Positions 1-9,840 of a stretch of DNA of 64,000 nt are shown piece after piece; within the stretch, counting starts at the first letter, position 1; every line of letters starts with the position of its first letter. The notes under the pieces are model-generated. The model was not told where the DNA came from and did not search any database. It was given only the letters and a program-made list of their open reading frames with translations. The translations under genes were made by a program, and so were the position numbers. The stretch lies in assembly GCA_019918135.1 (NCBI GenBank), contig WBZZ01003591.1:20209-84208 (forward strand). Direction: 5' to 3'. Origin of the DNA: Paulinella micropora. Lineage: Eukaryota; Cercozoa; Imbricatea; Euglyphida; Paulinellidae.

Positions 1-107
1 CGAGTTGGTTGAGAGTGGATAATTTAGCAAAAAAGAGAGAGGGGCAAAAAAGAATTGGACCGAGAGGCCAGTTGTTTTATTTACTCCTTCTTTTGTTATT
101 GAACAAG
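1..107 (+). repeat. Left arm of a 107-bp inverted repeat
   Basis: Bases 1-107 are the reverse complement of 9042-9147, with a single G-run length difference (four against three). The repeat lies inside recombinase coding sequence in both copies and may extend left of the window. Confidence 0.95.
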
Positions 108-358
108 AGCAACAACAAGAGCAACAACAAGGAGGGCAACGACAGCCAAAAATTGATGTTAAAATATCAGAGAAATTAGAAAAACATAAATTAAATTACA
201 CGAAGAACATAAAGCAAATCGGGGAATTTATGGCTTATTTACAATTACAAATTATAAATTTACAATCTTACAAAAATGAAAACAATAAGGATATTGAAAA
301 AATATATAAGAAATTAGAGAAATTAAAAACAAGAATAAGGGACTTAGAAGACGATTAA
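1..358 (+). pseudogene. Partial recombinase fragment with an alternative C-terminus
   Basis: The window opens inside a gene. Bases 3-50 read SWLRVDNLAKKRE, identical to the middle of the tyrosine recombinase at 8313-9700 on the other strand. After a G run the open frame is a different one (WTERPVVLFTPSFVIEQ...) and continues to TAA at 356-358. Past base 107 the protein no longer matches the other copy. It has a Gln-rich stretch (EQEQQQEQQQ) and then a charged, probably coiled-coil tail ending RIRDLEDD. The G run is four bases here and three in the other copy; two or five would keep one frame. It could be an inverted second recombinase gene whose N-terminus lies outside the window, or an assembly artefact at a contig end. 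Confidence 0.5.
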
Positions 359-401
359 ACTTTTATCTTTAACAGATTGAAGAAATTCTATATTATATAA
401 C

Positions 402-869
402 ATGTCGGACATTATTGAAGACATAGTTTTAAAGAGTTATCTAAAATGCGGAATGGATAAACACAAAAGCAAATTTAAAAAGGGTTATAATGTATGTAAA
501 GAATGTGCGAAATCTAAAAAAAGCAAAATAAGGAACCTATGCGAAAAAATAGATTGTTTACATGAAACAACAGAAATGACGGAAAACGAAATTGAAATAT
601 TATTTAGTCGTTATAGAACATGTTTAAGAGAGGCTAAACAACAAGGGGCAGAAGGGCTTTTAACAAAGGCTTTTAATAATAAATTGTTTGAATTGGTCGG
701 CGAATTTTGCGAGGCTTTAGACATTAAACCAGAACCGCCCCGCCGTGTTGTGCGAGGGGATACCATAACATTTATAAGGGATAATACTCCCATAGAATAC
801 AGGCCATTAAATTTAAGGCAAGTAAAAAGCCCAGAGCCACCATTAATAGATACAGAGAACGATAATTAA
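402..869 (+). CDS. Hypothetical protein with N-terminal Cys pairs
   Basis: This 155-aa protein starts at the first ATG after an AT-rich leader and ends in TAA. I do not recognise the family. The N-terminal third is Lys-rich and contains Cys residues including CKEC around residue 33, possibly a small metal-binding knuckle. The middle is helical-looking and the C-terminus is Pro/Glu-rich. It is followed 58 bases later by another small gene on the same strand. Codon use matches the rest of the AT-rich block. Confidence 0.6.
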   Translation: MSDIIEDIVLKSYLKCGMDKHKSKFKKGYNVCKECAKSKKSKIRNLCEKIDCLHETTEMTENEIEILFSRYRTCLREAKQQGAEGLLTKAFNNKLFELVGEFCEALDIKPEPPRRVVRGDTITFIRDNTPIEYRPLNLRQVKSPEPPLIDTENDN

Positions 870-927
870 AAATTCGTTTATATATTTTTATAGATACTAT
901 ATATAAGACCAGTATATACAGGGGGCT

Positions 928-1104
928 ATGTCGTCTATACCACAGCAGTCCATAAGCGATAAATTCAATAGAATTATTGAAACCATAGACACGGAAGAAG
1001 ACCCCCGTTTATTGGTATATTTGGACACATTACAATTATATATACAGGCTAGAATTGACAATATCATTTTAGACACCCCAGAATACGAAACAATAACAAA
1101 TTAA
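928..1104 (+). CDS. Small hypothetical protein (58 aa)
   Basis: Short ORF from ATG at 928 to TAA at 1102-1104. The product begins MSSIPQQSISDKFNRIIETI and is acidic and helical-looking. It is same-strand and close behind the 402-869 gene. There is no family match I can name; the continuous same-strand packing supports it being real. Confidence 0.4.
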   Translation: MSSIPQQSISDKFNRIIETIDTEEDPRLLVYLDTLQLYIQARIDNIILDTPEYETITN

Positions 1105-1110
1105 AAAAAA

Positions 1111-1285
1111 ATGTCTATATTAGCAGAAGCCAAAGCGGGCTTAAATAAAGATGTTTTTAATATGGTTTTAGTCTATGCGGGCTATGGAAAAAATACCAGA
1201 TAATTTAGAACCCCTTATAAAAAAATTAGAATTCAAAAAATATGTAAATACATTTCGGAGGACTTTTTTATTTATAAGCGGGTAA
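1111..1285 (+). CDS. Two overlapping mini-ORFs or one frameshifted small gene
   Basis: ATG at 1111 gives a 30-aa ORF ending at 1203. ATG at 1184 in another frame gives 33 aa ending at 1285. They overlap at an A6 run, so a one-base error could have split a single protein of about 55-60 aa. No domain is recognisable. Low confidence. Confidence 0.2.
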
Positions 1286-1418
1286 TGCGGGACGATAGTC
1301 CCTTAAAACTATTAAAAACAACTAAAACAAAAGAGGGAATTTTTACACACAGATAAGACAAGAAATTAAATATACATGTTTTTTTCGTGGTTGTGGTATG
1401 ACTTAAAATCAAAAATTA

Positions 1419-1440
1419 GACACAACACATGTGTTGTGTC
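1419..1440. terminator. Perfect 22-bp palindrome at the 3' end of the 1439-2011 gene
   Basis: GACACAACACA followed directly by its exact reverse complement. It touches the stop codon of the minus-strand gene at 1439-2011 and lies between convergent genes, so a 3'-end hairpin is a reasonable role. It could instead be a protein-binding site. Confidence 0.5.
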
Positions 1441-2011
1441 ATTTGTCCGCAAGCGGACTTAAATTATAATATAAGAAGTCTTCAATAATAGAAACATGTT
1501 TATTTATTCTAACCATGTATTCCTTTGAATTATGTAAATTAAATCCTATTGTAGCCCCTTTTAAATTATCGTAAATATTTATTAATTCTTTTTTTTGGTG
1601 AATGTTTAAAGATTTCTTTAATTTTCCTTTTTGTCCGCTTAAGCCACATAAACAAGTCTTAAAGCAATAAAAGATATTTTCGGTGTTTATAAATTTCATT
1701 TCGTTTAATGCAAAAAAGGGCTTATCTTTAAAGTTTTTATAAATGTAAGTATCCACAAGCCCGCGCACCATGTTAAACATTTTATATAATTCTTTATTTT
1801 TCTTACAATATTTGGAACGGGGACCACAATGATACCCTAAGATATGCCCCATATGTCGTATTCTGCGGAGTGTGTCATCCGTGTGAATTGATAATAAATA
1901 TAAACCCGTTTCTTCGTGGTATTCTTTAATAATATCTTGTAATACCAAGGGCAATTTAATATAAATTTCCATTTCGTCCCCTGTGTTATATTGTTGTAAA
2001 AAAGAAACCAT
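1439..2011 (-). CDS. Hypothetical protein (190 aa)
   Basis: ORF from ATG at 2011 to TGA at 1439. The protein has His/Cys residues in the middle (HILGYHCGPRSKYC, CFKTCLCGLSG) that could bind a metal, but I recognise no family. It is the last of three same-strand genes (2475 to 1439) that diverge from the primase-helicase. Composition is typical of the AT-rich block. Confidence 0.6.
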   Translation of the reverse strand: MVSFLQQYNTGDEMEIYIKLPLVLQDIIKEYHEETGLYLLSIHTDDTLRRIRHMGHILGYHCGPRSKYCKKNKELYKMFNMVRGLVDTYIYKNFKDKPFFALNEMKFINTENIFYCFKTCLCGLSGQKGKLKKSLNIHQKKELINIYDNLKGATIGFNLHNSKEYMVRINKHVSIIEDFLYYNLSPLADK

Positions 2012-2039
2012 TTCATATATAATCTCTTTGTGTGTCGTC

Positions 2040-2246
2040 TTAATGTGCTGTTATGGCGGGTGTCGTGAGGTCTTCTTTACGTAGCCTTATTATATTGTTT
2101 TTTACGAGGGTTAAGTCGCACTCTGTAAAAATGCGGGCTAGTGTGTCTAAATCTTCCAATGTCAATTTATTCATATTGTCGTTTAGTGCTTTTTTATGAG
2201 GTGTGTGTCTTTTGCTTCTTTTTTTGTGTGTAATTCGGATTTCCAT
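2040..2246 (-). CDS. Small hypothetical protein (68 aa), basic N-terminus
   Basis: ATG at 2246, TAA at 2040. The N-terminal 25 residues are Lys/His/Arg-rich (HKKRSKRHTPHKK) and the rest is helical. It overlaps the C-terminus of the upstream gene at 2194-2475 by 53 bases in another frame and ends 29 bases before the next gene, so the three look co-transcribed. Function unknown. Confidence 0.45.
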   Translation of the reverse strand: MEIRITHKKRSKRHTPHKKALNDNMNKLTLEDLDTLARIFTECDLTLVKNNIIRLRKEDLTTPAITAH

Positions 2247-2475
2247 AAACTGCCCGCCGTTTTCTTTCTGTTGCGGGAGTGTATGCTTTCTTACATCTAT
2301 AATATCGGGGTTTGCCGTCCTTCGTTAGTTTGACATTGTAAGAATAATAATATGTTTTGTCTCCTTTGACTTCCTTTATGAATTCTGGCGGATTACTTAA
2401 ACCCTTACCAAGTGAGCCAACGGGACGGCCTCGTGGTTGCTTCGTTGTGGTTGGTGGTGTCGTCGGGGTCTCCAT
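2194..2475 (-). CDS. Small basic protein with AT-hook-like motif (93 aa)
   Basis: ATG at 2475, TAA at 2194. The N-terminus is Thr/Pro-rich and is followed by PRGRPVGS, which resembles an AT-hook minor-groove motif (GRP core flanked by basic residues). The C-terminal half is Tyr/Lys/Arg-rich. This suggests a DNA-binding accessory protein. It is first in the minus-strand cluster and diverges from the primase-helicase across a 157-bp AT-rich gap. Confidence 0.5.
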   Translation of the reverse strand: METPTTPPTTTKQPRGRPVGSLGKGLSNPPEFIKEVKGDKTYYYSYNVKLTKDGKPRYYRCKKAYTPATERKRRAVYGNPNYTQKKKQKTHTS

Positions 2476-2632
2476 TATCTATATATAATAAATGAGATAT
2501 ATTTATAATATGAAATTAATTAATTAATATATATTTTATGTTAAACAATAAAACTTATTAATATATGAGACCATAATTATTTATTTATTTTTAGAATAAT
2601 TAAATATCCACCTTTATATAAGCGACAAAAAA
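2476..2632. promoter_or_regulatory. Divergent promoter region, very AT-rich
   Basis: 157 bp between the minus-strand cluster and the primase-helicase. It is almost pure A/T with several TATA-like stretches (TATATATAATAAAT near 2481, TTAATTAATTAATATATAT near 2516). Its role as a divergent promoter is inferred from gene orientation. Confidence 0.4.
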
Positions 2633-5600
2633 ATGGTTAATGGTGCGACATGTTGGACGGGGTGGGACGAGGTGGCCCCTGTATATGGTGGGGATGATAA
2701 AAATCTTAATAAAAAAATAAAATTGACACGAACTCATATAAAATTTTATACGGGATTGGAAACAACCACTGAGGACTTTAAAGAACACACGGCCCGCGAG
2801 TTGTATGACCACTTAGAGGCAATTAAAAACCCGACCGCTTACGAAGGACTGGGCGGGGGTGTAAAATTCTTTATTGATTATGAGAGAGACTTCAAAACGA
2901 AAAAGGAAATGATGACGGCCCGAGCCGATATCTTACACGACCTTAAAAAGGAGTTTCAAGCCGTTGCGGGATGTAAGGCCGAAGATATAGCAATTTTAGA
3001 AGCAAGCGGAAAACACGGGCGAATGTGGCGTTTATCGTTTCATTTTGTTGAAATCAACGGCCGAATTTATGCGGACGGGCTAGAGGTTAAAGAACGGGCT
3101 GAACTCATAGGCGGTGCTGATATGTCTGTTTATAAAGTGTATAATAGCCGTCAATTATTCCGCCTTCCTTTGTGCAGCAAAGAAGGAGAAAACCGACCAT
3201 TCAAGCGAATTGACAAGGAACTGACCCGCGACAACTTTCATGAATGTCTCGTGTCTCATATTGGCGAATATGAGATCACATTTAAACGGCCCGAGCAAAC
3301 CAACCAAACGGCGGAAGACGGAACCATTAAAAAGGCCGTTGAAGCCCTTCAACAATACGCCCCAGAGGTGGCGAAAGTCTGCGGGGATGTCATGAGTGTA
3401 AAGACGACGGAGGACGGCAAAACATTTGTTTATTTTAAAAGAACGGCCCCCGCATGGTGCGGATTTCATAACCGAACACACAATAAAGACAATTCTTATT
3501 ATGTGCTAATTAATCAAGACGAAACAATTTTTCTGGGATGTGCGAGACCGCCCGCGGTTGATAAATTAAGGCCATTATTCAAACAGACGAAATACGACAG
3601 GCAGGCCGAACTATTGGAAAAACTACTTAAAAACCCGAAACGACACTTGGCCCAAATTAAAAAACAATTTGCAAAAATGGCGACCGCGACCATTTCAACA
3701 TATAAAAAATAGCTAAATGATAGCGATGAGGCACGGCAATATATGAACGGACACAAGGGGGAACGGCTTCTTTTAGGTATCCGCTCAAACTTAGGAACGG
3801 GTAAAAGTGTGGCCTTAATTGAAGCGATTAAAGAACACATTAAGAACGACCCCGACGGCCGAATTTTAATTATTACCCCGAGGCGGGTATTATCTACACA
3901 AATGGCTAGGGAATTGGCGGAATTAAACTTTATCAATTACTTAAACCGCGAGACGGAAAAAATAACCGAGGCACGGGTTATATGTCAATTAGATAGCCTT
4001 CATTATGTGGCGTGGCACAACGAGGGCAAGCCGTTGAACTCTGGCCTTATTGTATTGGACGAAGGAGACCAAAGTATTAAGCACCTAAATGCGACCACAT
4101 TTAAAAACAATAAATGTGCGAATATGAATTATGCGAGATTACGGCTATTTATGAAGCAGTCCGAAAAAGCCATATGTTTAAGCGGAAACCTAAGGGCAAC
4201 ACATGTGGAAAAATGGCGACGAATGACGGGCGATATTAAAACAATTATTATTATAAATGATGCTTCCAAGTTTCATGAGCCATTTAATATTAAGTTAGCC
4301 TTAAACGATGCGCAAATTTTACAACGAGCGAGCGAGGACTTAAAAGCGGGGCGACGGGTTTATTTAGCAAGCAATAAGAACATTAAAGACATTAAGAAAT
4401 TTTATGAAACCTTAATGAAAAGCAAACCCCATATTAAAGGCCTTTTAATAACGACGGAAACATTAACCGAGCCCGCGGTTAAGCAGGCAGTGGATGATAT
4501 ACGGAACGAGTGGCAGAACTATGAATTAATAGTCGTATCTCCTTGTATCCAGAGCGAAGTTAATTTTGATATTGAAGATTATTTTGATAATATTTACGCG
4601 ATATTTTCAAATGGGAGCAATTCAAGCGAAGACGCCTTTCAAATGTTGAGGCGGGTACGATATCCAACGAACCGCGACATAATTATTAATATTACGATGC
4701 ACGGAGGAAACAGGCCGACCAACCCAGACGACATATTAAAGAGTATGAGCACGGCCCCCGACAATATCCTTAAAGGAATGGCCGACAAAGTCTTCGACGA
4801 GGAACTCAATTATATAACGGGCTTACCGACTTATAACAATCACCCTTACCCGCGACTAATAGCAGAATTAGAGGCGGAAGCGAACAAGGATAAAAACCGA
4901 TACACAGAAAATTTTATTAAATGGGCGATATGCCACGGATGGAACGCGGAACAACTACCGACCGACGAGGAAAACACGGGAGACATTAAAGCCGAGTTTA
5001 AAGCGGTTTCAATTGAAGTTGATAAAAATTATGCTAAGGAACTATTTGAAGCAATATTAATAACGGAAGATGAAGCGGAAAAACTACGAAAAAAGATGGA
5101 AAGACACCCCGACAAGACAACCCGCGAAGATGTGGTCAAACTTCAAAAACACAACATAATAAAATTATACAGACTAACAGAACCGCCCAAAAATGCGGAA
5201 TGGTATGAAACATATACGGAACAACAAATTAAGAACGGCTTTAAAAATACATGTCCCTTTTATGATATTGTTTATGAACCCGAATTAAATAATTATGTGA
5301 TCAAATGGGCGGGGTTTGAAAAAGGCTTGAAGAGGATTGAGAAAAAAGAATGTAGAATGACAGAAGGCCAACTAAACGAAGCAATATTAAGGGACAGCGG
5401 GACAAAAGATAAATTAATATTTGATATGACCAAAAACGAATATAAACACGAGCCGATAAGCCTATTATGCGATATGTTGAAAGATATGAAGTTTAAATCA
5501 TTTCATGACAATGAACCAAGAACCCGACAGGAAATATTAAACGGGCTTAAACGAATTCAAAACGGATTATTTAAAGACCCAGAGCGGATTATAATTATAT

Positions 5601-5932
5601 TCAAGAAAGACAGAAGAAAAATAGAAAACTTAGTAAATTTAAAACCAGATAATAAAAATTTCTTCAAACAGATATTAGAATTTATAAACGGACCATTAAA
5701 AAATATGTTTAATATGGCTATTAAAGCAACGAATAAGAAAGCGACACATTATAAATTATATAGCGGAGTTGATAAGGATTACTCACTGATTAAAAGTGAT
5801 TACTATCCGCTTATAGGATGGACAACAGACGAGGCGGAGGAAGAGCAAAGCGAAGAGCAAAGCGAAACCGAGCCAGAAATTATAACAACCGAACAAAAGG
5901 CAAATTTTCTTAAGGGATATGTGCGAAAATAA
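2633..5932 (+). CDS. PrimPol-type primase fused to origin-binding-type SF2 helicase, with in-frame UAG
   Basis: Residues 1-359 form an archaeo-eukaryotic primase: catalytic FIDYE (about 80-84), SFHF (135-138), a substrate-binding FRLPLCSKEG stretch (176-185) and a C-H-H-C zinc site (C276, H279, H283, C303). Codon 360 is TAG (3710-3712). The same frame then runs on without interruption into a superfamily 2 helicase of the herpesvirus origin-binding-protein type, with P-loop SNLGTGKS (about 385-392), ITPRRVL, DEGD (about 476-479) and a late LRRVRYP arginine motif. It ends at TAA, codon 1100. Such primase-helicase fusions are known in viruses and mobile elements of protists, so one protein is the natural reading. 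ATG at 3743 could alternatively start a separate helicase. This is the likely replication protein of the AT-rich element. Confidence 0.8.
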
Positions 5933-6212
5933 CCGAGCGAAAAAGGTTATGATTTTTTTTTGAGCGATTTAAGGCGAAACACCGCTTTATATTGATGGGG
6001 GTAGGTGTCCAATTTTTTTATAGGGAATATAAAGAGGATTTCGTCACCTACCCCCGCACAAGGTAAGAGAGTTTTTGAGGTTTTAATGCTTGCTATTGAT
6101 TTGACATGGGGGGCTAGGTGTCTAATTTTTTTAATGAAGGAGACAAAAAAAGGGGCTTATTAAATGGGATTTGGATTAATAAAATCCGTTTTGCTACACT
6201 CAATAATAACTC

Positions 6213-6290
6213 CCCGCTTAACTTTCTGCTTAACTTTCTGCTTAACCTCCGCTTAACCTCCGCTTAACCTCCGCTTAACATCCGCTTAAC
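6213..6290. repeat. Seven GCTTAAC iterons, ~11-bp period
   Basis: Seven copies of GCTTAAC separated by TTTCT, CTCC or ATCC spacers. The period is about one helical turn, as in iteron-type protein-binding arrays. Isolated copies recur at about 6652 and 6687. Confidence 0.75.
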
Positions 6291-6303
6291 GAACCGACAC
6301 CAT

Positions 6304-6411
6304 GGGCTATCTTTTTATGTGCTATCTTTTTATGTGCTATCTTTTTTTTAATGTGGGGCTACTTTTTTTGGGCTATCTTTTTGAGTGGGTATCTTTTTTT
6401 AGGGTGGAAAA
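6304..6411. repeat. GCTATCTTTTT tandem repeats
   Basis: Five or six imperfect copies of a GGGCTATCTTTTTATGT-like unit, 15-24 bp apart, immediately after the GCTTAAC cluster. T-rich on the plus strand, so it could serve as an unwinding element. Confidence 0.65.
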
Positions 6412-6721
6412 TGAACGAATTAAGGGTTAAATATGCTTGGTATTTATTTCGGGGTATATAGACTTTTTTCCTATAAGAAGTAGAAAAAGATACCCCTTTT
6501 TAATGTAAGAAGAAAAAAGGGAAAATAATGCTTAGTGTGAATAAGGGGAAATAAAAAGGGGGTCATGGAAAAGGGCTTAGTGTAAATAAGGGAAAACAAC
6601 GGGGGCAGAATATTTAACCCCCCGCTTCCACCGATAACCAATAATAGCCCCGCTTAACAAACCCGACACCAAACCCCCCCCCCCGCTTAACTTCTACATT
6701 CTTTTAAAATCATTTTACATA

Positions 6722-6832
6722 ATGCCAAAAGAGAGACTAACCACTGAACAAATGATTAATGTTATTACCACATACACGAAGAAGAAAAATAAGAATAAGA
6801 CCCTTAATTATATATTTAGCACAGCAATATAA
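6722..6832 (+). CDS. Mini-ORF (36 aa), Lys/Thr-rich
   Basis: ATG at 6722 to TAA at 6830, product beginning MPKERLTTEQMINVITTY. It sits 14 bases upstream of the GIY-YIG gene on the same strand. It may be a small gene or a leader ORF; nothing identifies a function. Confidence 0.25.
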   Translation: MPKERLTTEQMINVITTYTKKKNKNKTLNYIFSTAI

Positions 6833-6846
6833 AACAATATAAAACA

Positions 6847-7475
6847 ATGAATACACGAAAACCAAAGGCGATTACGATTGATTACAATAAAGGGAAACTC
6901 TACAGCCTCAGGTCTCCACACACAGAAAAACTCTATATTGGAGCAACTACACAAACATTAGCCTTACGACTTGGACAACATAGAGACCAATTCAAACGAT
7001 GGACAAACGGGAAAATTCGTTATGTATCTTCTTTTGAAATCTTACACACGGGAGATGCTTACATTGAATTACTCCGTGAATGCCCGTGCGATAATAAAGA
7101 ACAATTAGCCAAATATGAAGGTGAAGCAATCCGCAATACTATCAATTGTTGTAATAAATACGTAGCAGGACGAACACGGAAGGAATATTATGAAGCAAAC
7201 AAAGAAGCAACACAGCAACGACACAAGAAAAGAAATATTATGAAGCAAACAAAGAAGCAATAAGACAACATAAACAAGAATATTATGTAGCAAACAAAGA
7301 AGCAGTACAGCAACAAGTAAAAAAATACAGCGAAACACACAAAGAAGCAATATCACAGAAAAAGAAGGAATACCACGAAACACACAAAGAAGCAATCAAC
7401 GAACAACGACGAGAACGATACCAACAGAAAAAACAACAAATCACAAACGAACTCACACCGCCACAGCCTTCATAA
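6847..7475 (+). CDS. GIY-YIG endonuclease with repeat tail, frameshifted
   Basis: Residues 16-100 form a GIY-YIG nuclease domain: LYS (18-20) for GIY, YIG (30-32), the catalytic Arg 41 in LALRLGQHR, and Glu/Asn residues around 91-100. These enzymes nick or cut DNA and spread homing elements. After residue ~125 the frame stops at 7263. The neighbouring frame continues to TAA at 7473-7475 with further copies of a KEYYEANKEA-like repeat already begun in the first frame. So a one-base shift near 7225, in an A-rich stretch, splits an originally longer tail. The catalytic domain is intact in frame one, so activity may survive. Confidence 0.8.
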
Positions 7476-7630
7476 CCCACACACCACTTTTTTTCGTGAG
7501 CCTAGCAACTATTTTTTTTTCGTTAGTCCAGACCGATACACCAATTAAGGGCCGAAACCCGCGCAACCAATTTTGGACAAAGGTGATCACTTTTGTCCTT
7601 TTGTCCAAAGCAAAAAGAAGACCAGCCACC

Positions 7631-8137
7631 ATGAGCGACAGCCGTAGTATTGTTTCAAGAAGTGCCCCAGAGACGGATGCCGAAGTTGAAAGGCGAATTA
7701 AGAGACGAAAAAAATTAAGCAATAATGTTGATGAAATAAGGGCCTCACTTGACAAGACCGAGGGGGAAATTAAATCCTTGTCTCACCGAATTATTTCTTT
7801 GAAGAAAGCGAGAACGAAAAAAGAGCAAGAGGTTAAAGCCCTACGGCAGAAATTGAGAGAGGCAAAGGAAATTACAGAGGATATTGATTTCGTTAGAATT
7901 TTGGAACTCAAGCAGGAGCAAATTACGACGGAGACCAAAAAGTTTAAACAATGGATACAGCAGGGGGGACACAGGAAAATAGCGGGCTTCAACGAGCAAC
8001 AATATAAACGGGTTTATCAACTTATTACGAGTGGCGTATTATTTGACGATGCTTTAAACAGAGTTATCCAAGCAATTCCTCCCAGCAATCCCCCACCCGC
8101 ACTAATGGAGGTCTCCTCGTCTTCGTTGGCAGTCTAA
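7631..8137 (+). CDS. Coiled-coil protein (168 aa)
   Basis: The open frame begins at 7496, but ATG 7631 has a perfect GCCACC Kozak context and the sequence before it is unlike protein, so I take the shorter start. The first ~110 residues are heptad-like and Lys/Glu/Arg-rich (RRIKRRKKL, EVKALRQKLREAKE). A compact C-terminal region and a Ser-rich end follow, with TAA at 8135. The family is not recognised; a structural or scaffold role is possible. It converges on the recombinase across a 175-bp gap with two small hairpins. Confidence 0.65.
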   Translation: MSDSRSIVSRSAPETDAEVERRIKRRKKLSNNVDEIRASLDKTEGEIKSLSHRIISLKKARTKKEQEVKALRQKLREAKEITEDIDFVRILELKQEQITTETKKFKQWIQQGGHRKIAGFNEQQYKRVYQLITSGVLFDDALNRVIQAIPPSNPPPALMEVSSSSLAV

Positions 8138-8184
8138 TGTGTGTTTTTCAACACACTAAAATATTTATGTGTTTTTCAACACAC
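8138..8184. terminator. Two TGTGTTTTTCAACACA hairpins
   Basis: The same short hairpin (TGTGT stem, TTTTTCA loop side, ACACA) occurs at about 8138-8155 and 8168-8184, directly behind the coiled-coil gene stop. Placement between convergent genes suggests 3'-end formation. Confidence 0.4.
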
Positions 8185-8312
8185 CAAAAAATTTAATTGA
8201 ATTTTTAAAAGTTTTAATCAGAAAAAAGAAACAAAACAAAAAACAAAAAACCCCATTATTCAAAGAGATTTAGTCCCTTAGACAAATGTCAATAGCAAAC
8301 TATTGACTGATT

Positions 8313-9700
8313 TTATTCAATGCTTTTCTTTTTTTTCAATCGGCTACTCCGTCTTATTGGTTGGCTTACACCGTTTTCGTCTATGAGTTTATAACCCGCT
8401 TTCTTTTTCTCAGTTTGCTTTGCTTCGGGTTGCTTTGCTTCGTGTTGCTTTGCTTCCTCCGTCGTGGTTTCCTTTTTACTCATTACAAACTCATTCACAA
8501 TAACAGCCCCAATTCCGCTTATTTTTCTAAGTGTTGTATTAGTTATTTTTCCGCCGTAGTCATTCCAAATTTTGTTTAATAACTCAAACTTATCCTCACG
8601 GCTTGCTTTTTTTCCCTAAGGGTTTATATTTGCCGTCGTCGTCCTCGTTTTCACTTTCATTTTCTGCCCCTTTGACACTCATACATAAGTCAATTTTCCG
8701 TCTCAATTCTTCCAACTAGGTTTTTATTCCTTCTTCCATCATTTCACGGGGGTCCGCAACATTCACCCAACTATAAGAAAAACTCGTAAGCATATCACCA
8801 TGTCCCAACACATTAGAGACCCAAGTATTAAAATTTGTTGTTTTCGGATTAGCAGAATTCGTATATGACAAACTCGCATATAACTTTCGCAACATTGAAG
8901 ACCTTTGTTTATAGTCTGCCAACCACGGAAATACTTTTATTATTCGTTTGTTTAGTTCATTGTTTTTGCCTTTCGCTAGTTGTCCGTCGTCGTTGATTAT
9001 TATTGCTTTCTTTTTCTTGAAGTGGTTCCTTATTGAATTTACTTGTTCAATAACAAAAGAAGGAGTAAATAAAACAACTGGCCTCTCGGTCCAATTCTTT
9101 TTTGCCCTCTCTCTTTTTTGCTAAATTATCCACTCTCAACCAACTCGGTTTGTCGGGTATTGATTCATAAGTGTTTTTATCAAATATCTCAACGGGTCGC
9201 GCCCCTATTGCTAACATTAAAGCCAATAGTTTCATATAAGGGTCATTGCTCAAAATCATTTCATTCATTTTCGCCATTACCTCCCTTACATCTATCTGTA
9301 TTTTTTGTTCGTTTTTTGCTTTGACATCTTTTTTATACCCCTCAACAATTTCTATTCGCTCATCTTCATTGATATTGAAATATTTGTCCAATTTACTCAT
9401 TTCATAAACTTTCTTGCTTTGATTTGGTTTTATTGCTTTTGTTCTCACTTCGCTTAATCTCTGTCTCCTTGAAGTTGTATTCGGATAAATAATAGCATAC
9501 TTTGAATAAATGATTAGCATCGCTTTTAATAATTCGTCCTCTGTTGTCGTTTCACTAAACAATAACAAAATAGCATTATGAAAGGCCTTTGACGGCTTCG
9601 CATCACTTGTAAAAAAGTTTGATACGACATCGTATATTTTTTCTTCTGTGTCTGATATGTTCAATTGTTTGATAAATTTTCTGTCGTTTTCGTTCCACAT
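8313..9700 (-). pseudogene. Tyrosine recombinase, telomere-resolvase (protelomerase)-like, disrupted
   Basis: Three pieces in order form one protein. From ATG 9700: an alpha-helical N-terminus, LALMLAIGARPVEIF with the first catalytic Arg, and a Lys-containing hairpin (LRVDNLAKKRE). After a G run near 9107 the open frame shifts, giving SSMLRKLYASLSY (second Arg) and VLGHGDMLTSFSYSWV with the GH and the nucleophile Tyr. That frame meets TAG at 8716-8718. The same frame continues, and after an A7 run near 8607 a third frame carries a Lys/Glu-rich tail to TAA 8313. The box-II/box-III spacing and the RKLYA and LGH...Y motifs resemble telomere resolvases, which cut palindromic telomeres and seal hairpins. 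It could be another tyrosine recombinase. The breaks may be decay or homopolymer errors. The ORF could start at GTG 9721. Confidence 0.7.
9042..9147 (-). repeat. Right arm of the 107-bp inverted repeat
   Basis: Reverse complement of 1-107, lying inside the recombinase gene between the Arg-I box and the Arg-II box. The G run is one base shorter than in the left copy. Confidence 0.95.
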
Positions 9701-9840
9701 TCTGCCCCGTTGTTTTTTCACTCACTCACTTCGTTCGTGCCCGCAAGTTGTATATTAAACAAGTCTATATTTTTCTCAATATGAAAAAAATATTTAATTA
9801 TTGGCTTTTTCTTTTTATTTCTTATGTTCTTTTTATGATC

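Larger units (their letters stand above)
5933..6721. other. Gene-free AT-rich region with repeat clusters
   Basis: No ORF of note. Two copies of a GGTAGGTGTCCAATTTTTTT-like box occur (around 6000 and 6112), followed by two tandem clusters annotated separately, then A-rich sequence. Its position directly downstream of the replication gene makes it the best origin candidate in the element (inference). Confidence 0.4.

Noticed and set aside
9095-9125. Programmed -1 ribosomal frameshift at the A6 run of the recombinase
   Set aside because: The two copies would need opposite shift directions, and no slippery heptamer fits the zero frame in both.
1-9147. Reading the 107-bp inverted repeats as transposon terminal repeats
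   Set aside because: Both copies lie inside coding sequence of a recombinase rather than at element ends, and no target duplication is visible.
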